Shown here: positions 38,323 to 46,657 of the stretch, one piece after another | How positions within the stretch are numbered: the stretch's first letter is position 1 | Layout of the letters: every line of letters starts with the position of its first letter | Origin: Frondihabitans australicus | GTDB lineage: Bacteria; Actinomycetota; Actinomycetes; Actinomycetales; Microbacteriaceae | Length of the DNA: 64,000 bases | Direction of reading: 5' to 3' | NCBI RefSeq assembly: GCF_003634555.1 | Contig: NZ_RBKS01000001.1 | Coordinates: forward strand, 1,922,001 to 1,986,000 | Position numbers and translations under genes: made by a program | Notes under the pieces: generated by a model | Told to the model about the DNA's origin: nothing | What the model saw: the letters and a program-made list of their open reading frames with translations, nothing else | Databases searched by the model: none

Positions 38323-39140
38323 TGGCGACGCGACACGATCCCGTGATCCGGGTGACGGACGCCGGCATCAAGTTCCGGCGGAACAAGCGAGCGAGGCGCT
38401 CGTTCAAAGACCTCTTCGCCGACTCGAGTCGCCGATCGCGCCCCGGCGAGTTCTGGGCGCTGCGCGGCGTGAGCTTCGACGTGCACGCCGGCGAGTCGAT
38501 CGGCGTCGTGGGTCGCAACGGCCAGGGCAAGTCGACCCTCCTGAAGCTGGTCGCCGAGGTCATGCTCCCCGACGAGGGGCGCGTGGCCGTCCACGAGGGC
38601 GTCGCCCCCCTGATCGAGATCACCGGCGGGTTCGTGGCCGACCTCAGCGTGCGCGACAACGTCTACCTGACCGCGGGACTCCACGGCATGTCGAAGGCGG
38701 AGATCACCGAGGCGTTCGACGAGATCATCGAGTTCGCCGAGATCGAGAAGTTCGTCGACACCCCGTACAAGCACCTCTCGAGCGGCATGCAGGTGCGTAT
38801 CGCGTTCGCTGTCATCGCCCGGCTCGACGAGCCGATCCTGCTCGTCGACGAGGTGCTCGCGGTGGGCGACCGCGCGTTCCGCGAGAAGTGCTACGAGCGC
38901 ATCGAGGAGATGCTGAGCGACGGCCGCACCCTCTTCTTCGTGTCGCACAACGAGAAGGATCTCCGTCGCTTCTGCAGCCGCGGCCTCTACCTCGAGGGCG
39001 GCGAGCTGGTCTTCGACGGCGACATCGACGAGGCCCTCGACCGCTACAACGCCGACATCGAGGCGCGCTCGGCCGCCAAGGCCCGGGCGAAGGCGAGCCG
39101 TACCCTCTCCGCGCAGGAGGCTCCCACCACCACGGCGTAG
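38322..39140 (+). CDS. ATPase of polysaccharide/teichoic acid exporter
   Basis: 272 residues. TagH/Wzt-type ATPase: Walker A GRNGQGKSTLL, signature LSSGMQVRIAF, Walker B PILLVDEVLAVGD, switch VSHN. The first ~45 residues contain an RRNKRARRSFKDL stretch usual in TagH. No C-terminal substrate-recognition domain is present, so it is the short form. Coupled to the permease gene. Confidence 0.93.
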   Translation: MATRHDPVIRVTDAGIKFRRNKRARRSFKDLFADSSRRSRPGEFWALRGVSFDVHAGESIGVVGRNGQGKSTLLKLVAEVMLPDEGRVAVHEGVAPLIEITGGFVADLSVRDNVYLTAGLHGMSKAEITEAFDEIIEFAEIEKFVDTPYKHLSSGMQVRIAFAVIARLDEPILLVDEVLAVGDRAFREKCYERIEEMLSDGRTLFFVSHNEKDLRRFCSRGLYLEGGELVFDGDIDEALDRYNADIEARSAAKARAKASRTLSAQEAPTTTA

Positions 39141-39150
39141 GGTCCGCAGG

Positions 39151-39948
39151 ATGCGACGCGACAAGACCCCCGTCACTCCCCCGACCGGCTCCGACCTCGA
39201 CCTGCAGCGCGATCTGCCGGTGCAGGGCTCGTCGCTCCGGCGGCTCGGAGCAGGGCTGGAGTCCGACGTGACGAGCCCCACCTGGCAGCGGAGCCTCAAC
39301 CGCGTGCTCGCCGTGCAGCATCCCCTCGTGGTGTCGCACGTGCGCCGACTGCGCCGTCGACACCCCGAGCACACGCCGGCCCAGATCATCCGGACGCTCG
39401 AGCGCGAGTACCTCGCCGCCGTAACGACCGGGGGCGCCGCCGTCGGGGCGAGCGCCGTGATCCCCGGCGTCGGCATCGGGGTCTCCCTGGCCCTCTCCGG
39501 AGCCGAGACGGCCTACTTCCTCGAGGCGAGCGCCCTGTTCGCGCAGTCGGTCACCGAGGTGCACGGGGTCGCCGTCACCGATCCCGAGCGAGCACGCACC
39601 CTCGTCATGGCCATGATGCTCGGTGGGCCCGGTGTCGACCTGGTGAAGCAGCTCGCCGGCGAGGCCATCGGTCACGGCCCCGTCCGCTCGGCCTTCTGGG
39701 GCGATCTCGTGACCAAGCAGCTGCCGAAGGCGGCCGTGTCGGGTGTCTCCGACCTGATCCGGAAGCAGTTCGTCAAGCGCTTCGTACGCAGCCAGAGCGT
39801 CTCGATCGTCGGCCGCGCGATCCCATTCGGCATCGGCGCCGTGATCGGCGGCGCCGGGAACCACACGCTGGGCCGAAAGGTCGTGACGAGTTCGCGGTCG
39901 GCGTTCGGGCCCGCTCCTGCGACGTTCCTGCCCGAACTCGACGCCTGA
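39151..39948 (+). CDS. Conserved membrane-associated protein, glycine-zipper type
   Basis: 265 residues, 10 bases after the exporter ATPase, so probably co-transcribed. A soluble, Arg-rich N-terminal domain with an amphipathic helix (RSLNRVLAVQHP) precedes a long Gly/Ala-rich hydrophobic segment (~95-140, GGAAVGASAVIPGVGIGVSL). A second hydrophobic stretch lies at ~225-250. I recognise it only as a conserved actinobacterial protein with no described function. Confidence 0.6.
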   Translation: MRRDKTPVTPPTGSDLDLQRDLPVQGSSLRRLGAGLESDVTSPTWQRSLNRVLAVQHPLVVSHVRRLRRRHPEHTPAQIIRTLEREYLAAVTTGGAAVGASAVIPGVGIGVSLALSGAETAYFLEASALFAQSVTEVHGVAVTDPERARTLVMAMMLGGPGVDLVKQLAGEAIGHGPVRSAFWGDLVTKQLPKAAVSGVSDLIRKQFVKRFVRSQSVSIVGRAIPFGIGAVIGGAGNHTLGRKVVTSSRSAFGPAPATFLPELDA

Positions 39949-40115
39949 CCGAGCGGATTCAGGCCGGCGGCGATCGACACCGAGGGGATCGTGCAGCCCG
40001 TTCGGCGCCGCCTGTTCTCCCCAGGCGCCAGGCGCCGACGAGTTATCCACCGGTGTGCCCGCGGGACGCCTCTCCGGGGCCTTCCGCGTCGGACGTCGCT
40101 CCTAAGGTTCTGGGC

Positions 40116-40397
40116 ATGAGCAGCCGATCTGTCGCCTACGAAGTCCCCCTCTGGATCGATCGCGAGGGCGCCCCGCGCGTCTACCGCGTGTGCAACCTCG
40201 GCGACGAACCGATCCGGGGGCTGCGCGCGACCCTCCTCGGCCCGGGCCACCTCGAGCCGGTGCACGTGCCGGTGCTCACCTCGGGCGGCGACGTGTCCCT
40301 GACCGTCGTCGGGCCCGACCTCGAGCGGGGCTCGGTCGCCGTCCTCCGGTGGTTCCGGCCCGACGGCACCGAGTACCTCTGGCGCTTCAGCTTCTGA
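40116..40397 (+). CDS. Small protein of unknown function
   Basis: 93 residues, ATG start. Predicted beta-rich: VYRVCNLGDEPIRGLRATL, DVSLTVVGPDLERGSVAVLRWF, YLWRFSF. Not recognised. A fibronectin-like or CARDB-like single beta-sandwich is possible. It converges with the XRE regulator, overlapping by 11 bases. Confidence 0.5.
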   Translation: MSSRSVAYEVPLWIDREGAPRVYRVCNLGDEPIRGLRATLLGPGHLEPVHVPVLTSGGDVSLTVVGPDLERGSVAVLRWFRPDGTEYLWRFSF

Positions 40398-40698
40398 GCG
40401 TGCCCCGGCTGCGCCGTTCGCGCACGAAGTCGGCGGCCGTGTACGTCTCCTGCCCGTCGGGCAGGTGCTCGGCGCCGATCCCCGCGACGAGCGAGCCGGG
40501 GTCGACGCCCAGGACGACGGCGAGCCGCACGATCGTGATGAGCACAGGGTTGCCGATGCCTCGCTCGATCTTGCCGTAGTTCGAGACGTTCATGCCGGCG
40601 AGGTTGGCGATGTCGTCCTGGCTGAGTCCCAGGCGCAGCCGCTCGTCGCGAATGCGTTCGCCGAGCACTCGCGAGGCGTCAGAAGTCGGTCCGGGCAC
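40387..40698 (-). CDS. XRE-family helix-turn-helix regulator
   Basis: 103 residues, GTG start. Cro/C1-type HTH at about 8-66: ERIRDERLRLGLSQDDIANLAGMNVSNYGKIERGIGNPVLITIVRLAVVLGV. The C-terminal 35 residues have no domain. It lies between the exporter genes and the TagF-like gene and may control them, but no operator was recognised. Confidence 0.85.
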   Translation of the reverse strand: MPGPTSDASRVLGERIRDERLRLGLSQDDIANLAGMNVSNYGKIERGIGNPVLITIVRLAVVLGVDPGSLVAGIGAEHLPDGQETYTAADFVRERRSRGTLRS

Positions 40699-40760
40699 GC
40701 TTCATGATCGTGTCACCCAGCGATAGAAGTCCAGACGTTACAAGACAGGTGTTTCATACC

Positions 40761-42035
40761 CTACGATTCGAGATCGTTCGGGCGATCGGCCGCCTGGCTC
40801 CGCCCGGCGGCTTCGTCGCGGGCGGCGAACTCCTCCCACCGCACGACGAGCCGGTCGACGGCGGCCTCGAAGCGGCGAGTCGCAGCGCCCGGCGAGGTGT
40901 CGCCGAAGTGACGCTCGGTCCAGAACGCGAGGCGCTCCCGGGCGCCGGCGTCGTCCAGCACGCGCGTGACGTGCGACACGATGTCGGGTGCGTCGGCGGC
41001 GAGCAGCCACTCCGCGGCACCGAGGTACCCGGTGTCGTCGACATCGGCCTCGGGCGACGCGGGTCGAGCGATGAGGAGGGGCCGACCGGTCGCGAGCCGG
41101 TCGTAGACCATGGCCGAGATGTCGGTGATCGCCACGTCGGCCGCGGCGAGCTGCCAGCCCATCTGAGGGCCGTCGTCGTAGACGTGCTGTGCCGCGGGGT
41201 CGGAGGCGTTGGCGTCCCGGATCGCCTTGACGATCGACTCGTGCGCGGCGCGGTACTCCGGATCGACGACGCCGCTGCGCGGGTGCGGGCGGTAGATCAC
41301 GCGGTGCCGGCCGGTGGCGAGGAGGGCCGCGACCAGGGCCGTGCCGTGGGTCGCGATCGACCCGTAGGCAGCCGCCGCCCGGTCACCCTCCCAGGTGGGC
41401 GCGTAGAGCACGACCGTGCGGTCGTCGGGCGTGTAGGGCAGCGTGCCGGCGAAGTGGTCGGCCTGGGGGCGGCCGATCGGGATGGCGCGGGAGTCGAGGT
41501 CGTAGTCCCAGAGCTTCGCCGCCAGTCGCTGACGGGCGGCGTCGCCGGCGACGAACGCGTAGTCGTAGGTCTTGAACTGATTCGTCGTCATGTACATCTT
41601 GTCGCTCTCGCCGTGATTGACGAAGACGTGCCACATGCGGCCGTAGCGCATCATCTGGAAGTTGCGCGAGTTCTGATTGACGTACAGGGTGAGCGCGATC
41701 GGCTGCTCCGACACGAATCGCTCCAGGTCGACGACCTGCCGGGCGTAGACGACGGGCACCGGCGACTCGTCGGCGAGAGCGAGCATCGTCGCCGGGCTGC
41801 GCACGATGATCGCCACCGGGAAGGTCTCGTGCAGGTGCGCGAGGGGCTCGTACCACTGACGGATCTGGTAGAGGTTCACGGGCCCGTCGGCGAAGTAGAC
41901 GGCGACACGCGTCGTCCCGGCAGCCGGCGCCAACCCGGTGACGTCGGTGCTCTGCAGCCGACTGCGGTTGCGGCGGCTGGTCCACATGCGGCGCACGACC
42001 CCGTACGCGAGCTTCACATCACGGGTGAGAGGCAC
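40761..42035 (-). CDS. CDP-glycerol glycerophosphotransferase-type wall polymerase
   Basis: 424 residues, GTG start. C-terminal glycosyltransferase-like domain: FVNHGESDKMYMTTNQFKTYDYAFVAGDAARQRL, VLYAPTWEGDR, YRPHPRSG, DVAITDISAMVYDRLATGRPLL. These His and Asp/Ser positions match TagF/TarF enzymes, which polymerise CDP-polyol units onto a teichoic acid chain on the cytoplasmic face. The usual N-terminal membrane-binding region is short. First gene of the leftward part of the cluster as it is encountered, separate from the three genes upstream of it. Confidence 0.85.
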   Translation of the reverse strand: MPLTRDVKLAYGVVRRMWTSRRNRSRLQSTDVTGLAPAAGTTRVAVYFADGPVNLYQIRQWYEPLAHLHETFPVAIIVRSPATMLALADESPVPVVYARQVVDLERFVSEQPIALTLYVNQNSRNFQMMRYGRMWHVFVNHGESDKMYMTTNQFKTYDYAFVAGDAARQRLAAKLWDYDLDSRAIPIGRPQADHFAGTLPYTPDDRTVVLYAPTWEGDRAAAAYGSIATHGTALVAALLATGRHRVIYRPHPRSGVVDPEYRAAHESIVKAIRDANASDPAAQHVYDDGPQMGWQLAAADVAITDISAMVYDRLATGRPLLIARPASPEADVDDTGYLGAAEWLLAADAPDIVSHVTRVLDDAGARERLAFWTERHFGDTSPGAATRRFEAAVDRLVVRWEEFAARDEAAGRSQAADRPNDLES

Positions 42036-42117
42036 AGGAGCGACCTTTCTGGCGAGGGAGAGAAGAAGACGAAGGGGTGGCCGGCGAGAGGGCCGGCCGA
42101 GCGGGGCGCGGGTGACA

Positions 42118-42999
42118 TCAGATCACCGGGGGCCGACCGGCGCGCGTCATCCGCCAGACGGTGCGCCAGCCGATGGAGCGCCTGCCGCCGGGATCCTGCG
42201 CCCATCCCTCGCGCCAGCCCGCGAACCACGGGCGGAGCCGATCGGGGTGACGTGCCCAGCGCAAGATCTGCACGGCCGTCCACGAGCCGACGTAGACCGG
42301 AACGAGAGGCCGAGGGAGGTTCCGCTTGGCCAGCCACACCCGGTTCCGCGCGTTGAGCCGGTAGTACTGGCTGTGCCGGGTCGGCGACGCGTTCGGGTGG
42401 TTCGCGGTGAGGTCGCCGGCGTACCAGGTGCGGCGGCCCTGCGCCCAGACGCGCCAGGCGAGCTCGATGCCCTCGTGCGCGTAGAAGTACGGTTCGCCCC
42501 AGCCCTCGCAGGCCTCGAAGACGTCGCGAGGCAGCAGCGTCGCGCCCTCCCACACCGAGAACACGTCGCTCGAGTGGCGCGAGTCGCCCTTGCGGATCCT
42601 GGGCACCCAGCGTCGCGGGTCGGCGGCGGAGGCAGGATCGGTGACTCTCGGCTGGACCAGCCCGATGCCCCGGTCTCGTTCGATCAGGGCGACGGCGTCG
42701 CGCAGGAAGGTGTTCGAGGGCAGCGACGCGTCGTCGTCGAGGAAGAAGAGGTAGTCGCCCGTGACCTGCTCTGCACCGCGATTGCGACCCGCCGGGATGC
42801 CGACGTTCTCCGGCAGCACGAGGGCTCGGACGGAGGCCGGCAGGTCGCCCGGATCGCCGCCGTTGCCGACGCAGACGACATCGACGTCGACGCCCTCCTG
42901 CGCGAGGGCGGACTCGAGCCCGCGCCGCAGCTCGTCGGGGCGCCGACCCTGCGTCAGGCTGACCACCCCGATCGAGGGCCGCCCCGGGCTCGGAGTCAG
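42118..42999 (-). CDS. Glycosyltransferase family 2
   Basis: GT-A fold: IGVVSLTQGRRPDEL at the N-terminus, LVLPENVGIPAGRNRGA, FLDDDASLPSN (DxD), EGATLLPRDVF and the AHEGIELAWRVW acceptor helix. The C-terminus is Arg/Trp-rich and not membrane-spanning. No ATG is near; the closest start that keeps the first beta strand is a CTG at 42999 overlapping the upstream stop (CTGA, 293 residues). A GTG at 42966 would cut into that strand. Part of the same operon as the CDP-alcohol phosphotransferase. Confidence 0.8.
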   Translation of the reverse strand: MTPSPGRPSIGVVSLTQGRRPDELRRGLESALAQEGVDVDVVCVGNGGDPGDLPASVRALVLPENVGIPAGRNRGAEQVTGDYLFFLDDDASLPSNTFLRDAVALIERDRGIGLVQPRVTDPASAADPRRWVPRIRKGDSRHSSDVFSVWEGATLLPRDVFEACEGWGEPYFYAHEGIELAWRVWAQGRRTWYAGDLTANHPNASPTRHSQYYRLNARNRVWLAKRNLPRPLVPVYVGSWTAVQILRWARHPDRLRPWFAGWREGWAQDPGGRRSIGWRTVWRMTRAGRPPVI

Positions 43000-43805
43000 G
43001 AGCGCACCCGCTTCGAGGCCATGATCGCCACGAAGTGCCCCACCAGCGCGAGGAGCGACAGGGGCACGAGGACGGTGAGCAGGATCCGGTCGACGGGCAC
43101 CTGGCCGAAGGCCAGCCCCACGAGCGACGCGGCGAAGACGATGATCGTGAGCTCGACCGAGTGGTAGAGGCGGTGGAACGGCAGGAAGCGCGCGGCGGTG
43201 CGCAGGCGCGCCAGGAGCTGCCCGTCGGGCACCGTGAGGCCGCCGCGCTTGTCCTCGAGCTTCGTCAGGCCGGCGTTCGCACGGGCGACGTGCACCATGT
43301 CGTTGAGCGCCTTGTTGAGCACGATGATGAGCGCGAGGCCGAGGCCGAGGGTCGTCCACCGGTAGTCGGCCGGGAGCTCGAACGGGAAGCCGGCGGCCCG
43401 GATCCCGAGCATGATCGGGATCAGCGCCTCGGTCGTGTAGTGACCGACCTTGTCGAGGAACACGCCGGCCGGCGACGCCGTCCGCCGCCACCGGGCGACC
43501 TCGCCGTCGCAGCAGTCGATGAGCATCTGGAGCTGCCCGAGCACGAGCGCGATCGCCGGGCCGACGACGCCGGGGATGAGAAGTGAGAACGCGGTCGCCC
43601 AGCCGCACAGGATCATGAATCCGGTGACGCCGTTCGCGCTGATGCTCGTGCGGAGGAACACCCAGGTGAGGTACGGCGACAGATCGCGGAGGTAGAGCGA
43701 GGCGGTCCAGTGCTCGGCGTTGGCGCGGTTCCGGACCTCGGGAGGCTGGGCGACGCGCTTCAGCTCGGCGATCGACGAGGGTCGCGCGGTCGTCGGGTGG
43801 GACAT
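42996..43805 (-). CDS. CDP-alcohol phosphatidyltransferase
   Basis: 269 residues from ATG 43805. Six to seven membrane helices. The CDP-binding signature is D-x2-D-G-x2-A-R (DCCDGEVAR, ~113-121), then S-x2-G-x3-D (SPAGVFLD) and a final residue that is normally Asp but here is His (DKVGHY). It transfers a phospho-alcohol from a CDP-activated donor to a lipid or polymer. The likely donor is made by the cytidylyltransferase at 36733 (inference). Preceded by one GT2 gene and followed by another, with a stop/start overlap. Confidence 0.85.
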   Translation of the reverse strand: MSHPTTARPSSIAELKRVAQPPEVRNRANAEHWTASLYLRDLSPYLTWVFLRTSISANGVTGFMILCGWATAFSLLIPGVVGPAIALVLGQLQMLIDCCDGEVARWRRTASPAGVFLDKVGHYTTEALIPIMLGIRAAGFPFELPADYRWTTLGLGLALIIVLNKALNDMVHVARANAGLTKLEDKRGGLTVPDGQLLARLRTAARFLPFHRLYHSVELTIIVFAASLVGLAFGQVPVDRILLTVLVPLSLLALVGHFVAIMASKRVRS

Positions 43806-43807
43806 CG

Positions 43808-44884
43808 TTACCTTCCGACGTGTGCGGTGATGTTCTTCGTGAGCGCGAGGAAGCCGGCGACGAAGCCGAGCCCCCATCCGAAATGGATGCACGGCAAGAC
43901 TACGAGAAACCACCAGCGAGAACGCCCACCGTCGGCCTGGCCCGTGGCGGCCGCCGCGACGATCACGAACACCGCGTAGACGGCGGGGATCGCGAAGCCG
44001 ATCACGGCCCAGGCGAGCCCCGTGTGCGCGGCGAGACCGATGAGGCCGAGGATCCCGGCGACCAGCCCGAGGCCGACGCCCAGCACCATCACCGGCGGCA
44101 CCAGGTAGCGGGCCGACCCGGCGACACCGAAGCGCCGCACGAGCTCGCCGCGCCAGATTCCCGTCGCGACGAACTGCCGGACCAGGGTGCGGAGGCTCGG
44201 ACGGGGGCGGTAGAGGACTTTCAGGGCGGGGGTGAACCAGACGGTGCCGCCCGTGGAGCGGAGGCGCCGGTTGAGTTCCCAGTCCTGCCCCCTCTTGATG
44301 TTCTCGTCGAACAGGCCCACCTCAAGAAGGCGGTGCCGCTGGAAGACGCCGAGGTACGCCGTGTCGGCGGGGCCCTCCTTGCCGCCGACGTGGTGCGGCG
44401 TGCCGCCGAGCCCGACGCGACTGCCGTACGCGCGGGCGACGGCCTTCTCGAACGGCGTGCGGCCCTCGGCGAGCATGATGCCGCCCACGTTGTCGGCGCC
44501 CGAGCGCTCGAGCGTCTCGACGGCGATGCGCGTGTAGTCGGTCGGCAGCACCGAGTGCGCGTCGACGCGGATGGTCACCGGGTACTTCGACGCGAGGATG
44601 GCGACGTTCAGGCCGGCCGGGGTCGACCCCACCGGGTTCGGGATGCTGCGAATCCGCGGATCGGCCGCCGACATCTCGGCGACGACCTCGTTCGTGCCGT
44701 CGACGCTCGGGCCGAGGGCGAGGATCACCTCGAACGGCCCCGCGTAGTCCTGCGCGACCAGGCTCTCGACGGCGGAGCGGATCTCGCGGACCTCGTTGAG
44801 CACCGGCATGACGTACGAGACGCCCGTCGGGCCGCCGTCGTCGGGCGCCCCGTCGCCGCCGGTCTGGCTGTCAGAGGTGGTCAT
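43808..44884 (-). CDS. Glycosyltransferase family 2, membrane-associated
   Basis: 358 residues from ATG 44884. N-terminal GT-A domain: SYVMPVLNEVREI, VESLVAQDY, ALGPSVDGT, TIRVDAHSVLP (DxH instead of DxD), ADTAYLGVFQR and DWELNRRLRSTGG. Three C-terminal membrane helices (~250-345). The DAHS pattern is typical of ExoA-type succinoglycan glycosyltransferases. First gene of the three-gene operon that ends in the GT2 at 42118. Confidence 0.85.
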   Translation of the reverse strand: MTTSDSQTGGDGAPDDGGPTGVSYVMPVLNEVREIRSAVESLVAQDYAGPFEVILALGPSVDGTNEVVAEMSAADPRIRSIPNPVGSTPAGLNVAILASKYPVTIRVDAHSVLPTDYTRIAVETLERSGADNVGGIMLAEGRTPFEKAVARAYGSRVGLGGTPHHVGGKEGPADTAYLGVFQRHRLLEVGLFDENIKRGQDWELNRRLRSTGGTVWFTPALKVLYRPRPSLRTLVRQFVATGIWRGELVRRFGVAGSARYLVPPVMVLGVGLGLVAGILGLIGLAAHTGLAWAVIGFAIPAVYAVFVIVAAAATGQADGGRSRWWFLVVLPCIHFGWGLGFVAGFLALTKNITAHVGR

Positions 44885-44958
44885 GCGATCCTGATGCGTC
44901 GGGAGGGCCTGCGGCGCCCGGCCGCCTGCAGCGATCCCGGAGAGCCTACCAGGAGGCG

Positions 44959-46581
44959 TCAGCCCTTCTGGGTGCCGAGGGTCACCGTCACGGTCTTCGA
45001 GCGGCCGTCGCGGATGTACGTGACCGACGCGGTCGCGCCGCCCGCGAGGGTCCGCACCTGCGCCTGCAGGTCGGTCGCGCCCGTGATCGACACGCCGTCG
45101 ACGGCCGTGATGATGTCTCCGGCGCGGAGGCCCGCGGCCTCGGCTGCTCCGCCCGACGTGAGCGACTTGATCTCGGCGCCGGTGTGGGTGGCGGCCGAGT
45201 CGGAGGTCGCGTCGTCGATCGCGGCGCCGAGCACGCCGTGCGTCGCCGAGCCGGTCTTGATGATCGACGACGAGACGCGCTTGACCAGGTTCGACGGGAT
45301 CGAGAAGCCGACGCCGATGCTGCCGGACGAGTCGCCCGACGACGCGATCGCGACGTTGACGCCGATGAGGTCGCCCTTCGAGTCGAGGAGAGCGCCGCCC
45401 GAGTTGCCCGGGTTGATCGACGCGTCGGTCTGGATCACCGGCAGCGAGATGGTCTGCGTCGTCGACGAGCCCGAGCTCGACCCTGAGCCGTTGCCCTGGT
45501 CGAAGTTGAACGGCTGCTGGCCGTCGTTCGTGCCGCCCGACGAGTCGCCGCCCGACGGCGCCGCCGACGACGCGACCGAGATGCTGCGGTTGAGCGTCGA
45601 GACGATGCCGTCGGTGACGGTGTTCGACAGGCCGAGCGGCGCGCCGATGGCAACAGCGGTGTCGCCGACGTTGAGCTTCGATGAGTCGGCGAAGTCCATC
45701 GGCTTGAGGCCGGACGCGTCGATCTTGATGACGGCGAGGTCGACCAGCGGGTCGGTGCCGATCACCTTCGCCGCGTAGATGCGGCCGGCCGCGGTGGTGA
45801 CGCTGACCGTCGCCGACGAGCTGGCGCCGTCGAGGGTGACGACGTGCGTGTTCGTGACGATGTAGCCGTCGCTCGTGAGCACCACGCCGGATCCTGTGCC
45901 CGCGCTCTGCCCCGAGGACGCGTTGATCGTGACGACCGACTGGGTAGCCTTCGCCGCGACCGCGGTGATCACGGTGGCGTCCTTGTAGTGGCCGATCGTG
46001 AGCGAGTCGGCCGTGCCCGACGAGACCGCCGTGCCCCGCGACGAGGCGAACGCCCAGACGCCGCTCGACACCAGGGCTCCTATCACGGCCGCGACGATCG
46101 CGACGGCGACGAAGGCGCCGAGTCCGGCCTTTCGCCGGGGTCGGGTCGCAGGAGCGGCCCACCCGCCCTCCGCAGAACCCGCGGTGGCCCACGAGTGCGC
46201 GTCGGCTTCCGCCTGCGCCGCGGCGTCGGGGTACTCGCCGCGGGCGGCCGCTGCCGACAGGTCGCCGTAGGCCGCGGAGTGCGGGCCGGCGTAGGCGGCG
46301 TGGTCGAGGGACGCGGGGACGCGCCGGCCGGGCTCGGCAGCGGCCTCGCCGCTGGCCCCCGTCGGCTGCTGCTGGGCGCTCAGGGGTGCCGGCGGCGTGC
46401 CGGGCAGCGGGGGTGCGCCGACGGGCGGCTCCCAGCGCGGCGCGGCGGCCGGGGTCTCCTGTGCCGGAGCCTGGGTCTCCTGTGCCGGAGCCTGGGTCTC
46501 CTGTGCTGGGGCCTGGGCCTCCTGCTGGTCGTGGTTCGAACCGGCGCCGTCGGGTGTGTCGCGTCCAGAGGTGTCAGTCAT
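44959..46581 (-). CDS. Membrane-anchored trypsin-like protease with PDZ domain
   Basis: 540 residues from ATG 46581. A Pro/Ala/Gln-rich cytoplasmic N-terminus with three QAPAQET repeats (~24-44), one membrane helix (~155-178), then an S1C protease domain with catalytic His (NTHVV), Asp (DLAVIKI) and Ser (GNSGGAL), and a C-terminal PDZ domain (LGAAIDD, GLRAGDIITAVDGVSI). This is the HtrA/DegP-like architecture used in envelope protein quality control. A Ser/Gly-rich insert (~310-355) separates the Asp- and Ser-bearing halves. Divergent from the aminotransferase gene. Confidence 0.92.
   Translation of the reverse strand: MTDTSGRDTPDGAGSNHDQQEAQAPAQETQAPAQETQAPAQETPAAAPRWEPPVGAPPLPGTPPAPLSAQQQPTGASGEAAAEPGRRVPASLDHAAYAGPHSAAYGDLSAAAARGEYPDAAAQAEADAHSWATAGSAEGGWAAPATRPRRKAGLGAFVAVAIVAAVIGALVSSGVWAFASSRGTAVSSGTADSLTIGHYKDATVITAVAAKATQSVVTINASSGQSAGTGSGVVLTSDGYIVTNTHVVTLDGASSSATVSVTTAAGRIYAAKVIGTDPLVDLAVIKIDASGLKPMDFADSSKLNVGDTAVAIGAPLGLSNTVTDGIVSTLNRSISVASSAAPSGGDSSGGTNDGQQPFNFDQGNGSGSSSGSSTTQTISLPVIQTDASINPGNSGGALLDSKGDLIGVNVAIASSGDSSGSIGVGFSIPSNLVKRVSSSIIKTGSATHGVLGAAIDDATSDSAATHTGAEIKSLTSGGAAEAAGLRAGDIITAVDGVSITGATDLQAQVRTLAGGATASVTYIRDGRSKTVTVTLGTQKG
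46452..46514. repeat. 21-bp repeat encoding QAPAQET, in the protease gene
   Basis: Three near-identical units GGGTCTCCTGTGCCGGAGCCT, the third with two changes. In frame with the N-terminal tail of the protease. Confidence 0.75.
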
Positions 46582-46657
46582 GCGCGACATCCTAGGCGGG
46601 CCGGATCGGGCGAGGCCGGGAGGGTGCTGCACCGCGACGCCCCGCTACGGTGGACTC

